From the NCBI RefSeq assembly GCF_029223255.1, contig NZ_JARHUC010000003.1:310001-374000 (forward strand): 64,000 nucleotides of DNA, read 5' to 3'. The notes under the pieces are model-generated. The model saw nothing but the letters and a program-made list of their open reading frames with translations. It searched no databases and was not told the DNA's origin. The position numbers and the translations under genes are program-made. The DNA comes from Albimonas marina. Its GTDB lineage: Bacteria; Pseudomonadota; Alphaproteobacteria; Rhodobacterales; Rhodobacteraceae. Below, in pieces: positions 1 to 10,664 of this stretch (the first letter of the stretch is position 1; each line of letters opens with the position of its first letter).

Positions 1-1158
<1,158 letters not shown>

Positions 1159-1159
1159 C

Positions 1160-2602
1160 ATGCTGAGCCAAGACATCTCCGTCATCCTGCCCGAACTGCT
1201 GCTCGCGATCTTCGCGATGGCGGCGCTGATGGCCGGCGCCTACGGGCAGGGCGACAAGTGGGCCGGGCCGATCACCTGGCTGACCGCCCTGTTCCTGGCG
1301 ATCCTGGGCGCGGTCGACGGGCTGACCGGCGGCACGCACACCGCCTTCGCCGGCAGCTTCATCGACGATCCCTACGCGCGCTTCGCGAAGGTCATCATCC
1401 TGTTCGGCGCGGCGATCATCCTGCTGCTGTCCGACGGCTACATGCGCAAGCACAAGATCATGCGGTTCGAGTATCCGGTGCTCGTCGCGCTGTCGGTGCT
1501 GGGCATGATGGTGATGGTCTCGGCCGGCGACCTGATGGTGCTCTACATGGGGCTCGAGCTTCAGTCGCTCGCGCTCTACGTGATCGCCGCGATCCGCCGC
1601 GACAGCCTGCGCTCGACCGAGGCCGGCCTGAAGTACTTCGTCCTCGGCGCCCTGTCCTCGGGCATGCTGCTCTACGGCGCCTCGCTCGTCTACGGCTACA
1701 CCGGCGCCACCAACTTCGCCGCCATCGCCGAGGTGGCCGAGCACGAGACCTCGATGGGCCTGCTGTTCGGCCTGGCGTTCCTGTGCGCGGGCCTGGCCTT
1801 CAAGATCTCGGCCGCGCCCTTCCACATGTGGACCCCCGACGTCTACGAGGGCGCGCCGACCCCGGTCACCGCCTTCTTCGCCACCGCCCCCAAGGCGGCC
1901 GCGGCGGCGCTGTTCGCCCGCGTCCTCTACGACGGGTTCGGGGGGGCGGCGCACGACTGGGGCCAGATCCTGTCGTTCCTCGCCGTCGCCTCGATGTTCC
2001 TGGGCTCCATCGCCGCGATCGGGCAGAGCAACATCAAGCGCCTGATGGCCTATTCCTCCATCGCGCACATGGGCTTCGCGCTGGTCGGCCTCGCCGCCGG
2101 CACGCCCGCGGGCGCGGCCTCGCTGCTGATCTACGTGGCGATCTACGTGACCATGAACGTCGGCGTCTTCGCCTTCATCCTGACGATGGAGCGGGACGGC
2201 AAGCCGGTCACCCAGATCTCCGACCTCGCGGGCCTGTCCAAGACCCGTCCGGCCGCGGCCATCGCCATGCTGGTGCTGTTCTTCTCGCTGGCCGGCATCC
2301 CGCCGCTGGTGGGCTTCTGGGGCAAGTACTACGCGTTCTCGGCGGCGGTCGAGGCGGGGATGATCCCGCTCGCGGCCGCGGGCGCGGTCGCCTCGGTCAT
2401 CGGCGCCTTCTACTACCTGCGCATCGTCAAGATCATGTTCTTCGACGAGGTCGGCCAGGGCCTGACCGGCCCGATGCCGCTGACGCATGGCGTGGCGCTG
2501 GCGGTCTCGGCGGTGGTCATCGCGGTGGGCGGCATGCCGCTGGTCAACATGTTCGGCGTGCCGGAGGCCGCCGCCGCGGCCGCCGCCTCGCTGATCCACT
2601 GA
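1160..2602 (+). CDS. nuoN: NADH-quinone oxidoreductase subunit N
   Basis: Complex I membrane subunit N, a proton-channel subunit homologous to NuoL and NuoM. It has 480 residues, the normal family length, and starts [18 protein letters not shown] one base after the nuoM stop. An in-frame upstream ATG at 1109 lies inside nuoM and is not used in this call. Conserved parts include [48 protein letters not shown] and the YSSIAHMGF helix. About 13-14 hydrophobic segments are visible. It is the last nuo gene; the next gene, birA, begins 4 bp after its stop, so the complex I transcript probably continues. Confidence 0.97.
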   Translation: MLSQDISVILPELLLAIFAMAALMAGAYGQGDKWAGPITWLTALFLAILGAVDGLTGGTHTAFAGSFIDDPYARFAKVIILFGAAIILLLSDGYMRKHKIMRFEYPVLVALSVLGMMVMVSAGDLMVLYMGLELQSLALYVIAAIRRDSLRSTEAGLKYFVLGALSSGMLLYGASLVYGYTGATNFAAIAEVAEHETSMGLLFGLAFLCAGLAFKISAAPFHMWTPDVYEGAPTPVTAFFATAPKAAAAALFARVLYDGFGGAAHDWGQILSFLAVASMFLGSIAAIGQSNIKRLMAYSSIAHMGFALVGLAAGTPAGAASLLIYVAIYVTMNVGVFAFILTMERDGKPVTQISDLAGLSKTRPAAAIAMLVLFFSLAGIPPLVGFWGKYYAFSAAVEAGMIPLAAAGAVASVIGAFYYLRIVKIMFFDEVGQGLTGPMPLTHGVALAVSAVVIAVGGMPLVNMFGVPEAAAAAAASLIH

Positions 2603-2606
2603 CCTG

Positions 2607-3353
2607 ATGGACGTCTGGCCCGCGGGCTACGGACGCGAGGTCCTCGAGCAGACCGGCTCCACCATGGACGACGCGCGGGCGAAAGCCCGCGCGGGCGAAC
2701 CGGGGCCGGTCTGGATCATGGCGAAGCTGCAGACCGGCGGCCGCGGCCGCCGGGGCAACGCCTGGAAGGATCCCGGCGGCAACATGGCCGCCACCCTGCT
2801 GATCCGCCCGCGGATGACCGCGCGCGAATCCGCCCAGCTCACCTTCGTCTCCGCCCTCGCCGTCGCCGACCTCGCAGGCCGCTTCGCGCCCGCCGCCCAG
2901 GTGGCGCTGAAATGGCCCAACGACGTGCTGGTCGAGGGGGGCAAGATCGCCGGCATCCTGCTCGAGTCCGAAGGGCAGGGGGCCGAGCCCGCCTGGGTCT
3001 CGATCGGGATCGGCGTCAACCTCGCCTCCCGCCCCCCCGGCGATCCGGCCGCGGCCTTCCCGCCGATCTCCTTCGCCGACCTCGGCGTCGCCGTCCCCAC
3101 GCCCGAACAGGCGCTCGACGCGCTCGCCGCCGCCTTCGCCCATTGGCTCGAGCGCTACCGCGCCGAGGGCTTCGCGCCCCTGCGCGACGCCTTCCTCGCG
3201 CGCGCCGCGCGCCTGGGCCAGCCGATCGTCGCGCGCCTGCCGAAAGAGACGATCGAGGGCGTCTTCGCCGATCTCGACGAGGACGGCCGGCTCGTTCTGG
3301 ACACCCCGCAGGGCGCGCGCAGAATCGCGGCCGCGGACGTGTTCTTTCCCTGA
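2607..3353 (+). CDS. birA: biotin--[acetyl-CoA-carboxylase] ligase, short (non-repressor) form
   Basis: Activates biotin with ATP and transfers it to the biotin carboxyl carrier protein and related carboxylases in the cytoplasm. The protein has 248 residues. The biotinyl-AMP loop GGRGRRGNAW lies near residues 44-53, the KWPNDV motif near 102-107, and GGKIAGIL follows. The N-terminal winged-helix DNA-binding domain of E. coli BirA is absent, so it should be a ligase only and not a biotin-operon repressor. The ATG is 4 bp after the nuoN stop, and coaX follows 59 bp downstream. The order nuoN-birA-coaX-RNase J is familiar from Rhodobacterales genomes. Confidence 0.95.
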   Translation: MDVWPAGYGREVLEQTGSTMDDARAKARAGEPGPVWIMAKLQTGGRGRRGNAWKDPGGNMAATLLIRPRMTARESAQLTFVSALAVADLAGRFAPAAQVALKWPNDVLVEGGKIAGILLESEGQGAEPAWVSIGIGVNLASRPPGDPAAAFPPISFADLGVAVPTPEQALDALAAAFAHWLERYRAEGFAPLRDAFLARAARLGQPIVARLPKETIEGVFADLDEDGRLVLDTPQGARRIAAADVFFP

Positions 3354-3412
3354 GGAAACACCCCCCCGCCGGGCCGCCGCGCGGGACGAAGCGGAGCGGG
3401 AGGAGACCGGCC

Positions 3413-4192
3413 ATGCTTCTGGCGATCGACGTGGGCAACACCAACAGCGTGTTCGCCATCCATGACGGCACGGCCTTCCTGGCCGACTGGCGCTGCGCCA
3501 CCGACGTGAAGCGCACGGCGGACGAGTATTTCGTCTGGCTCCGCCAGCTGATGGAGCATCACGGCATCTCGTCCAAGCAGATCGACGCGGTGGTGATCTC
3601 CTCGACCGCGGCGGGCACGATGTTCAACCTGCGCGTCCTCGCCGACCGCTACTTCGGCGTGCGCCCCATCGTGGTCGGCAAGCCAGAGACCAAGGTCGGC
3701 ATCGACATCCGCGTCGATCCCGGCGCGCGGGTGGGCGCGGACCGGCTGGTCAACACGCTCTCGGCCTTCCGCACCTACGGGGGCGAGGTGGTGGTGATCG
3801 ACTTCGGAACCGCCACCACCATCGACGTGGTGGGGGCCGACGGAGCCTATGAAGGGGGCATCATCGCGCCCGGCGTGAACCTCGCGCTCAAGGCGCTGGA
3901 GAACGCCGCGACCGCCCTGCCTGAGATCGACGTGACCAAGCCCGAACAGGTGATCGGGCTGAATACGGTTGCGTGCATGCAATCAGGCATCTACTGGGGC
4001 TACGTGTCCCTCATCGAAGGGCTCTGCCGTCGGATCATGGACGAGCGGGGCCGCAAGATGAAGGTGATCGCGACCGGGGGTCTCTCGCCGCTGTTCGCGC
4101 GCGGAACCGACGTGATCGACGCGGTCGACGGCGACCTGACGCTCAGGGGCCTGGCCGCCATCTATGAATTGAACAAACAAGGCAAGACTTGA
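3413..4192 (+). CDS. coaX: type III pantothenate kinase
   Basis: Phosphorylates pantothenate, the first step of coenzyme A synthesis. It has 259 residues. Motifs of the ASKHA-fold type III family are present: the phosphate-binding AIDVGNTNSVFAI at the N-terminus, GADRLVNTLSAF with the catalytic Asp at residue 110, and DFGTATTIDVV near 130-140. The chosen ATG follows a purine-rich GGAGGAGACC sequence; the frame is open further upstream, but only because it shadows birA. The TGA stop overlaps the start of the next gene by one base (TGATG), indicating translational coupling. Confidence 0.95.
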   Translation: MLLAIDVGNTNSVFAIHDGTAFLADWRCATDVKRTADEYFVWLRQLMEHHGISSKQIDAVVISSTAAGTMFNLRVLADRYFGVRPIVVGKPETKVGIDIRVDPGARVGADRLVNTLSAFRTYGGEVVVIDFGTATTIDVVGADGAYEGGIIAPGVNLALKALENAATALPEIDVTKPEQVIGLNTVACMQSGIYWGYVSLIEGLCRRIMDERGRKMKVIATGGLSPLFARGTDVIDAVDGDLTLRGLAAIYELNKQGKT

Positions 4193-5874
4193 TGTCTGAC
4201 GCATCCGACCTGGTCTTCGTGGCGCTTGGCGGCGCCGGCGAGATCGGGATGAACATGTATCTCTACGGCCATGGCCAGGGCGCGGCGCGCCGCTGGATCA
4301 TGGTCGACTGCGGCGTCGGCTTCGGCGACATGGAGACCTCTCCCGGCATCGAGCTGGTGATGGCCGACCCCTCCTTCATCGCCGACCAGGCCGACAAGCT
4401 GGTGGCGATCTTCGCCACCCACGCCCACGAAGACCACATCGGCGGCCTCGGCCGCCTGTGGCCCCAGCTCAAGGCCCCGATCCACGCCCGCCCCTTCACC
4501 GGCCTGCACATCCGCCGCAAGCTGGAGGAGGCCGGCGTCGACCCGCGCTGCCTCAACATCGTGCAGCCGGGCGAGACGATCGAGGCCGGGCCCTTCAAGG
4601 TCCGCTTCCAGCCCGTCACCCACTCGATCCCCGAGGCCGCGAGCCTGGTGATCGACACGCCCTCGGGCCGGATCGTGCACACCGGCGACTTCAAGGTCGA
4701 CGACGATCCCCAGGTGGGCGCGCCCTTCGACCTCGAGGCGTTCCGCGCCATCGGCGCCCAGGGTGTGCAGGCCATGGTCTGCGACTCGACCAACGTCTTC
4801 CTGCCCGGCCACGGCGGCTCGGAGTCGGAGGTGGTCAAGCCGCTGGCCGAGGTGATCCGCTCCGCCAAGGGGGCCGTGGCCGCCACGACCTTCGCCTCGA
4901 ACGTGGCGCGCCTGCGCTCGATCGCCATGGCGGCGTCCGAGTGCGGCCGCGCCATCGTTCTGGTGGGCCGCGCGATGGAGCGCATGGTCGCCGCCGCGGT
5001 CGAGACCGGGGAGCTGCGCGACTTCCCCCGCACCATCTCCGACCACGAGGCCAAGGAGGTCCCGGCGGAGCATGTGCTCTACCTGGTCACCGGCTCCCAG
5101 GGCGAGGGGCGCGCGGCGCTGGCGCGCATCGCGTCCGGCTCCCACCCCACCGTCCGGCTGGGGGAGGGGGACATGGTGATCTTCTCCTCCAAGACCATTC
5201 CGGGCAACGAGCCGGGCGTGGTGAAGCTGTGGAACCAGCTCTCCGAGCGCGGCGTGCGCGTGGTGGACGAGAACTCGCCCGAGCTCACGGGCCGCATCCA
5301 CGTCTCCGGCCACGCCCGCAAGGAGGACCTGCGCGTCCTCTACGAGGCGCTTAAGCCGAAGATCGCGGTGCCCATGCACGGCGAGCATCGCCACCTGGTC
5401 GAGCATTCGGCCTTCGCGGCCTCCCTCCAGGTGCCGGCGATCCCCGCGCCCAACGGAACCGTCGTCGCCATCGCCGGCGACCGGCCGGAGATCGTGGACC
5501 AGGTGCCGGTGGGCCGCCTCTACCTCGACGGCGACACGCTGGTCGGGGCGATGGACGGGGTGGTGCGCTCGCGCCTGAAGATGGCCCGCCAGGGCCACGT
5601 GGTCGCGGCACTGGTCGTGGACGAGAAGGGCGAGCTCCTGGCCGACCCCGAGATCCGCATCCTCGGCGGCCCGCAGGAGAACGAGCGCTGGCCCGCCCCG
5701 CTCGAGGCGCTGGTCTACGAGGCCGTGGACGAGGCGGTCGAGGGCCTGCCCAAGCGCCGCCGCTCCGACAAGGACGTCGAGGAGGTGGCCGCCCGCGCCG
5801 TGCGCGCCGTCTGCGCCCGCCGCTGGGGCAAGCGCCCCGTGGTGACGGTCATCGTCACCCGCCTCGAGGACTGA
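4192..5874 (+). CDS. rnj: ribonuclease J family metallo-beta-lactamase/beta-CASP nuclease
   Basis: Endo- and 5'-3' exoribonuclease acting in mRNA turnover and RNA maturation. It has 560 residues, the usual length. The metallo-beta-lactamase signature HAHEDHIGG (zinc ligands His77, His79, Asp81, His82) is followed by a second histidine motif (THSIPEA) and the HTGDFKVD metal site. The beta-CASP part includes SSKTIPGNE and VSGHARKEDL, and a C-terminal domain completes it. The ATG shares its A with the coaX stop; a TTG one codon upstream could also serve. It ends a tightly packed nuo-birA-coaX run and is followed by a hairpin. Confidence 0.95.
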   Translation: MSDASDLVFVALGGAGEIGMNMYLYGHGQGAARRWIMVDCGVGFGDMETSPGIELVMADPSFIADQADKLVAIFATHAHEDHIGGLGRLWPQLKAPIHARPFTGLHIRRKLEEAGVDPRCLNIVQPGETIEAGPFKVRFQPVTHSIPEAASLVIDTPSGRIVHTGDFKVDDDPQVGAPFDLEAFRAIGAQGVQAMVCDSTNVFLPGHGGSESEVVKPLAEVIRSAKGAVAATTFASNVARLRSIAMAASECGRAIVLVGRAMERMVAAAVETGELRDFPRTISDHEAKEVPAEHVLYLVTGSQGEGRAALARIASGSHPTVRLGEGDMVIFSSKTIPGNEPGVVKLWNQLSERGVRVVDENSPELTGRIHVSGHARKEDLRVLYEALKPKIAVPMHGEHRHLVEHSAFAASLQVPAIPAPNGTVVAIAGDRPEIVDQVPVGRLYLDGDTLVGAMDGVVRSRLKMARQGHVVAALVVDEKGELLADPEIRILGGPQENERWPAPLEALVYEAVDEAVEGLPKRRRSDKDVEEVAARAVRAVCARRWGKRPVVTVIVTRLED

Positions 5875-5884
5875 TCCCCGCTGC

Positions 5885-5911
5885 CGGGCGGGGGCCGCAG
5901 GCCCTCGCCCG
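5885..5911. terminator. hairpin between convergent genes
   Basis: An inverted repeat with arms CGGGCG-GGGCC and GGCCC-CGCCCG around a GCA loop lies 10 bases after the RNase J stop and before the convergent cfa end at 6033. There is no clear T-run, so an intrinsic terminator is likely but not proven. Confidence 0.45.
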
Positions 5912-6032
5912 GACGGCGACGCGGTCCCGATCCGGGTCCGCTTTTCTCGGGCGCGAGGCGTTCGGTCCCGCCTGCGCCCCCGGCTCTGCCGACCGCACGA
6001 GGCCCCGGGTCAAGCCCGGCCGCCACGCAGCC

Positions 6033-7379
6033 TCACCCCCGCGCCTCGCGGGGCCCGGAGTAGACGTGGCCCGGCTCCGCGCCCGGCGCCTCGGGCGTCT
6101 CCCCGAACACCTCGCGCGTCGCCGCCTCGATCCGCGCCACCGCGTCCGGCTCGTTCTGCGCCAGCGCCGCGGCGGCCGAGGGGATCCAGTCGCGGTGCAG
6201 CGGCGTCGCGTCCCGCTCCCGCCCGAGCTGGAGCTGCAGGACGTTCGAGCTGCCGTAGGCGAAGCTGCACTCGCAGGCCGCCAGGTAGAACTCCCACATC
6301 CGCGCGAAGCGGGGGTCGTACATCTCCTCCACCCGGCCGCGCACCGCCTGGAAGGCCTGCTGCCAGGCCCGCAGCGTGCGCGCGTAGTGGATCCGCCAGA
6401 CCTCGCAGTCCAGCACCCACAGCTCCGCCTTCTCCGTCGCCGCGGCGCATTCCGACAGCGTGGGCGTGTAGCCGCCGGGGAAGATGTACTTGCGCAGGAA
6501 CGGCCCCGTCGCCGCCGGCGGGCTCATCGAGGAGATCGTGTGGATCAGCGCCACCCCGTCGTCCTTCAGGCAGTCGCGGACCTTGTGGAAATAGGTCTCC
6601 AGGTGGCCGACCCCCACATGCTCCAGCATCCCCACCGAGACGATGCGGTCGTAGCGCTCGGTCACGTTGCGGTAGTCCATAAGCTCGAACTTAGCGCGAT
6701 GCTCCAGCCCCGCGGCCTTCGCCCGGGCGCGCGCGATCTCCAGCTGCTCCTCGGCCAGGGTGATCCCCGTCACCTCCACGTCGGCCGTGGCGGCGAGATA
6801 GAGCGCCATGCCCCCCCAGCCGCAGCCGATGTCCAGCACCCGCTGGCCGGGCTTGAGGTTCAGCTTCGCCGCGATGTGGCGTTTCTTGAGGATCTGCGCG
6901 TCGCGCAGGCTCTCGGTCCCGTCATGGTAGTAGGCGCAGGAATACTGCAGGTCCGGGTCCAGCCACAGGCGGTAGAAGGCGTTGCCGAGATCGTAGTGAT
7001 GGGAGGCGTTCTTCTTCGAGCGCCAGGTCGGATTGTGCTGCGCCACCCGGCGGAACACCTTGTCCAGCCAGTAGACCAGCGCCTGCGGCCCGGAGAGGGA
7101 GAAGGCGCTCTGGTTCTCGAACAGCAGGCTCAGCAGGTCGTAGGCGGTGCCGCCCTCCGGCCCGTCCTCGACCACCAGGGTGCCGTCCATGAAGGCCTCG
7201 GCCCCGACCAGCTCGGGGTTGAGCGGGATCTTCCAGTCCAGCGTCGGGTCGGTGATGCGGATCGCCACCCAGGGCCCGGGCTCGGCGCCCTCGATGGTCA
7301 CGGTCTCGTCGTCGGGCAGGCGCAGCTCCACCCGGCCCTTGACGATGGCCTTGCGGAACAGGTTCGGCAGAAGTTTCAT
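6033..7379 (-). CDS. cfa: cyclopropane-fatty-acyl-phospholipid synthase family methyltransferase
   Basis: Transfers a methylene group from S-adenosylmethionine to the double bond of membrane phospholipid acyl chains. It has 448 residues, slightly longer than typical. The SAM-binding glycine motif VLDIGCGWGGMALYLA is at residues 181-196, followed by VTGITLAEEQ. Upstream of it are the family blocks SHHYDLGNAFYRLWLD and QYSCAYY. The ATG at 7379 is preceded by GGAGGACGCC, a good ribosome-binding site. It stands alone, convergent with the RNase J gene. The 344 bases upstream, to 7723, contain no gene that I can support, only a terminator-like hairpin. Confidence 0.93.
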   Translation of the reverse strand: MKLLPNLFRKAIVKGRVELRLPDDETVTIEGAEPGPWVAIRITDPTLDWKIPLNPELVGAEAFMDGTLVVEDGPEGGTAYDLLSLLFENQSAFSLSGPQALVYWLDKVFRRVAQHNPTWRSKKNASHHYDLGNAFYRLWLDPDLQYSCAYYHDGTESLRDAQILKKRHIAAKLNLKPGQRVLDIGCGWGGMALYLAATADVEVTGITLAEEQLEIARARAKAAGLEHRAKFELMDYRNVTERYDRIVSVGMLEHVGVGHLETYFHKVRDCLKDDGVALIHTISSMSPPAATGPFLRKYIFPGGYTPTLSECAAATEKAELWVLDCEVWRIHYARTLRAWQQAFQAVRGRVEEMYDPRFARMWEFYLAACECSFAYGSSNVLQLQLGRERDATPLHRDWIPSAAAALAQNEPDAVARIEAATREVFGETPEAPGAEPGHVYSGPREARG

Positions 7380-7566
7380 CGGCGTCCTCCGTCCGTCTGC
7401 GGTCCCGGCGCGGGCGCGCGGGCGCGGGACGGTCGGACCGCGCCGGCGGCCGAGCAGGCGCGCGGAGGGTCCGGTCGCCGTTCGAGGGGGGCGTCGCGAG
7501 GCGCGGCGGCGGGGCCGGGGCGCGGCGCAGGTGGACGGCGACGGGCCGCGGCGCGGCCGCTCGCTT

Positions 7567-7588
7567 GAAAAAGGTCCCGCGGGACCCG
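7567..7588 (-). terminator. putative intrinsic terminator
   Basis: On the minus strand the palindrome GGTCCCGCGGGACC is followed directly by TTTTTC. It lies about 135 bases after the stop of the small membrane-protein gene at 7724 and upstream of cfa, so it would end that transcript. The stem is short. Confidence 0.45.
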
Positions 7589-7723
7589 GTCGAAATCAAG
7601 AAACGAATGACGATTTCGAAGACGACGTTGCGTCGGGCGCCTTGAATTCCGCGCCGAAACTTGGCCGGGGCGATACGCCGGCCGCGCCCGGCGGAGGCGC
7701 GATGCGCCCCCGCCGCGCGGAGC

Positions 7724-7894
7724 TCAGCCCATCTCCTCGCGGTCCGGGCCCAGGATCAGCAGCACGATTCCCCAGACCAGCGGCGTCAGGAACAACGCCC
7801 CGACGACGGCCCAGAACACGCTGCGGCCCCAGACCGAGGCCCACCAGACCACCAGCCCGAAGGCCACGATCCAGGGTATGGCGAAGAGTTCCAT
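7724..7894 (-). CDS. small membrane protein, 56 residues
   Basis: A short open frame coding for a protein with two hydrophobic stretches: IPWIVAFGLVVWWASVWG (about residues 6-23) and VFWAVVGALFLTPLVWGIVLLILG (about 27-50). It ends in the charged PDREEMG. The ATG at 7894 has the purine-rich sequence GGGAG nine bases upstream. The next gene upstream, hemH, ends at 7990 on the same strand, with a strong hairpin between them, so it may have its own promoter. Small two-helix proteins like this are common in related bacteria, but I do not recognise a named family. The hydrophobic pattern and ribosome-binding site make it a believable gene. Confidence 0.6.
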   Translation of the reverse strand: MELFAIPWIVAFGLVVWWASVWGRSVFWAVVGALFLTPLVWGIVLLILGPDREEMG

Positions 7895-7956
7895 GTTGCG
7901 CTCCCGTATCCATGCCCTCTCGGAACAGCAGATAGGGCGCGCGGGGCGCGGCGCAA

Positions 7957-7981
7957 CGCCCTCCCGCCGGGCGGGAGGGCG
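7957..7981 (-). terminator. GC-rich hairpin after hemH
   Basis: A nearly perfect inverted repeat, CGCCCTCCCGCC and GGCGGGAGGGCG around a single G, starts 9 bases past the hemH stop on the minus strand. There is no T-run, but its position and stability suggest termination or 3'-end protection. Confidence 0.5.
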
Positions 7982-7989
7982 CGCGGGGC

Positions 7990-9063
7990 TCAGATCCAGC
8001 CCTGCAGCTCGTTGCGCACGATCGCCTCGATCATCACCATGTGGTCCTCGGAGGCGTTGAGGCAGGGGATGTAGTCGAACCGCTCCCCGCCCGCGTGCAG
8101 GAAGCTCTCCTTGATCTCCTCCGAGATCTCCTCGAGCGTCTCGACGCAGTCCGACGAGAAGGCCGGCGCCATGATCGCGATGTGCTTCTTGCCGGCCTGG
8201 GCGAGGCGGGCGACCTCCTCGACCGTGTAGGGCTGCAGCCACTCCTCCGAGCCGAAGCGCGACTGGAAGGTGAGGATCACCTCCTCGTTTGGGAAGCCCA
8301 GACGCTCGCGCAGGCGGCGCGTGGTGGCGGCGCACTGGCAGTGGTAGGGATCGCCCTTCTCGACCAGGTAGCGCTTGGGCAGGCCGTGGTAGGAGGTCAC
8401 CAGCGCGTCCGGCCGGCGGTCCATGCCCGCGTAGGCCGCCTCGACCGACTTCGCCAGCGCGTCGATGTAGAGCGGGTGGGCGTAGTAAGGCGGCACGGTG
8501 CGCGCGGCGGGCTGCCAGTTGATCTCCATCAGCGCGCGGAAGAACGCGTCGTTGGCGGTCGCGGTGGTGGCGCCGGCGTACTGGGGATAGAGCGGGAAGA
8601 ACAGGATCCGCTCAGCCCCCGCCGCCTGCATCGCCTTCACGCGGCTGACGGTCGAGGGCTCGCCGTAGCGCATGCAGAAGTCGACCACCACGCCCTCGCC
8701 GAGATCGGCCTCGAGCCGGGCGCGCAGCTTCTCGGTCTGCTCGCGGGTGATGGTCAGAAGCGGGCTCTCGTCGCGCGCCTCGTTCCAGATGCTCTGGTAG
8801 GCCTTGCCGGACGAGAACGGGCGCTTGGACAGGATCACCAGCTGCAGGAGCGGCTGCCAGAACAGCGGCGAGTAATCGATCACCCGGCGGTCGGAGAGGA
8901 ACTCCGACAGGTACTTGCGCATCGACCAGTAGTCGGTGGCCGGCGGGGTGCCGAGGTTCACCAGCATCACGCCGATCTTCGCCCGCGGCACGGGAGGATG
9001 GTCGGCGGGCGCGTGGGCGAGCCGGCCGGCTCCGGGCTGGGTCATCTGCGTGGCGTCGAGCAT
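7990..9063 (-). CDS. hemH: ferrochelatase
   Basis: Inserts Fe2+ into protoporphyrin IX, the last step of protohaem synthesis. It has 357 residues. Family motifs are LVNLGTP (35-40), FFPLYPQYAGATTAT (155-169), SYHGLPKRYL with the metal-site histidine at 226, TFQSRFGSEEWLQP (265-278) and CVETLEEI with the catalytic-type glutamate at 308. The start at 9063 is chosen for the GGAGGGGG ribosome-binding site just upstream; an earlier in-frame ATG at 9111 lacks one. The first 25 or so residues form a Pro/Ala-rich extension before the fold. Haem made here would also supply the di-haem cytochrome at 46 kb. Confidence 0.96.
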   Translation of the reverse strand: MLDATQMTQPGAGRLAHAPADHPPVPRAKIGVMLVNLGTPPATDYWSMRKYLSEFLSDRRVIDYSPLFWQPLLQLVILSKRPFSSGKAYQSIWNEARDESPLLTITREQTEKLRARLEADLGEGVVVDFCMRYGEPSTVSRVKAMQAAGAERILFFPLYPQYAGATTATANDAFFRALMEINWQPAARTVPPYYAHPLYIDALAKSVEAAYAGMDRRPDALVTSYHGLPKRYLVEKGDPYHCQCAATTRRLRERLGFPNEEVILTFQSRFGSEEWLQPYTVEEVARLAQAGKKHIAIMAPAFSSDCVETLEEISEEIKESFLHAGGERFDYIPCLNASEDHMVMIEAIVRNELQGWI

Positions 9064-9290
9064 CGCCCCCTCCGTATTGCGCGGGCCCCTGCGATGGACC
9101 GCCCGGCGCACCTAGGCGGCGTGGGGCGCGGGTCAATGGGGCAGGGGTCTCTGGGGGGCGCTATGCCGCGTCTGGACACGGGGGGCAAGGGGCGCGGACC
9201 GCGCGCCTCGGGCGCGGGCGGGCCTCCGAGGCGGGGCTCGTCGGCTGGCCGCTGCGCGGGGGCGCGCTTGGGCGCGCCCGGAAGGTCGCT

Positions 9291-9480
9291 TCGGGAGCTC
9301 ACCAAAGAACAGGGCCGCGCCTGTCCTTCGGATCCGTCCGTCGCTGATGCCGATCAGAGCGAGTCGCCGGGAGGGGTCCAGGATCGCGAAGCGACCCGCG
9401 CTTGCGCGGGCTTGTCCTTGACCCCTCCCGGCGACTCGCTCTGATCGGCATCAGCGACGGACGGCTCCGAAGAACAGGCG
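9291..9480. repeat. dispersed inverted-repeat element, copy 1
   Basis: The intergenic region 9064-9538 has no gene but holds a long imperfect palindrome. The left arm (about 9319-9380) and right arm (about 9419-9480) match over about 60 bases with only a few mismatches. The tip contains two small hairpins, TCGC-GAA-GCGA and CCCGCGC-TT-GCGCGGG. A conserved flank (reverse complement of CCCTGTTCTTTGGTGAG) adjoins the left arm at about 9291-9316. Related copies are at 23974-24165 and 37485-37675. It lies between acpS (3' side) and hemH (5' side), both on the minus strand. Confidence 0.85.
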
Positions 9481-9538
9481 CTTCGCGCGGGCCTGCGGGC
9501 GGGGCGCAGGGCGCGCCTGGATCGGGGAGGGGGCGGGC

Positions 9539-9970
9539 TCAGCCGCGGGCGGGGTAGTGCAGGGGCGGGTGGTCGGCGGGCAGCGCCTCGATCACCACGA
9601 AGGCCTGGGCGTAGGGCAGGTCGTCGGTCATCGTCACGTGGATCCGCCCCTCCCAGCCCGGCGGGATCAGCGACAGGAACCGCTCTTTCGCGCCGCCCTG
9701 CAGCACCATCGTGGGCTGGCCGGTGGGCAGGTTCGCCACCCCCATCTCCCGCCAGGCCACGCCCATGCGCAGGCCCGTGCCCAGCGCCTTCGAGCACGCC
9801 TCCTTCGCCGCCCAGCGCTTGGCGTAGGAGGCCGCGCGCTCCTTCCTCCGCTCGGAGCGGGCCTGCTCGATCTCGGTGAACACCCGCTGCACGAAGCGGT
9901 CGCCGAAGCGGTCGAGCGTCTTCTGGATCCGCCGCACGTCGGCGAGGTCGGAGCCGAGGCCGACGATCAT
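9539..9970 (-). CDS. acpS: holo-[acyl-carrier-protein] synthase
   Basis: Transfers the 4'-phosphopantetheine arm from CoA to the acyl carrier protein, making it active for fatty-acid synthesis. It has 143 residues, slightly above the common 120-130. It starts [15 protein letters not shown], where Asp8 is a Mg2+ ligand, and has [16 protein letters not shown] with the catalytic-site Glu57. The extra length is at the C-terminus ([12 protein letters not shown]). The gene sits upstream of copy 1 of the dispersed palindrome. Confidence 0.95.
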   Translation of the reverse strand: MIVGLGSDLADVRRIQKTLDRFGDRFVQRVFTEIEQARSERRKERAASYAKRWAAKEACSKALGTGLRMGVAWREMGVANLPTGQPTMVLQGGAKERFLSLIPPGWEGRIHVTMTDDLPYAQAFVVIEALPADHPPLHYPARG

Positions 9971-10019
9971 CGCGAAACCTCCGTTATGAGAGAGGAGGGC
10001 AGGAGAGAGCGGGACGGCG

Positions 10020-10664
10020 TCACTTCGCGAGGCTCCCGCTCAGCAGCGCCACGCCGGCGGCGGCGAAGAGGGCCGCGAAGGTCCCCTCCAGCCAGCGGCG
10101 CAGGCGCTGGTAGACGGCCATCGCCCGGCGGGTCGAGAACACCACCGCGAAGCCCGAGAACAGGATCGCCCCGCAGGTCCCGGTGGTCGCCACCACCTCG
10201 GCCAGCGCCAGCGGCGGCGCGCCGGGATCGACCGCCAGCGCGAACAGCGCGCCGAAGAACAGGATCGCCTTGGGATTGGTCAGGTGCATCAGCACCCCCT
10301 TGCCGAAGGCGCGCCGCAGGTCGCGCGCGGCGACCGGGCGCGGCGCGGGGGGCGTGCGCCGCAGGGCGTTGCGCGCCGACTTCCAGCCCAGCCACAGCAG
10401 GTAGGCCGCGCCGCCCAGGCGCACCGCCTCCAGCATCCAGGCGTTGGCCAGCATCACCGCCGACATCCCCAGCGCCGCCGCCGAGCACCAGGCGACCGAG
10501 CCGCACCACACCCCCGCCGCCAGCGCCAGCGCCGGACGGCGGCCCGAGGCCATGGCCGTCGAGGTGATCGCCATCACCGAGGGGCCGGGCGAGAGCACGG
10601 TCGCCGAATAGACGGCGGCGATCATCAGAAGGTCGGCGGGCATCAGCAGGTCGGAGGAGGGCAT
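10020..10664 (-). CDS. LysE/RhtB family amino-acid exporter
   Basis: Predicted inner-membrane efflux protein for amino acids or related metabolites. It has 214 residues from the chosen ATG, about the family norm, with around six hydrophobic segments. The LysE-family signature is visible as [12 protein letters not shown] near the N-terminus, and the [15 protein letters not shown] segment marks the second half. Neither start at 10664 ([11 protein letters not shown]) nor the next ATG at 10643 has a convincing ribosome-binding site. An upstream ATG at 10748 would add an Arg-rich stretch that does not look like protein. Substrate cannot be told from sequence. It is followed by acpS on the same strand. 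Confidence 0.88.
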   Translation of the reverse strand: MPSSDLLMPADLLMIAAVYSATVLSPGPSVMAITSTAMASGRRPALALAAGVWCGSVAWCSAAALGMSAVMLANAWMLEAVRLGGAAYLLWLGWKSARNALRRTPPAPRPVAARDLRRAFGKGVLMHLTNPKAILFFGALFALAVDPGAPPLALAEVVATTGTCGAILFSGFAVVFSTRRAMAVYQRLRRWLEGTFAALFAAAGVALLSGSLAK

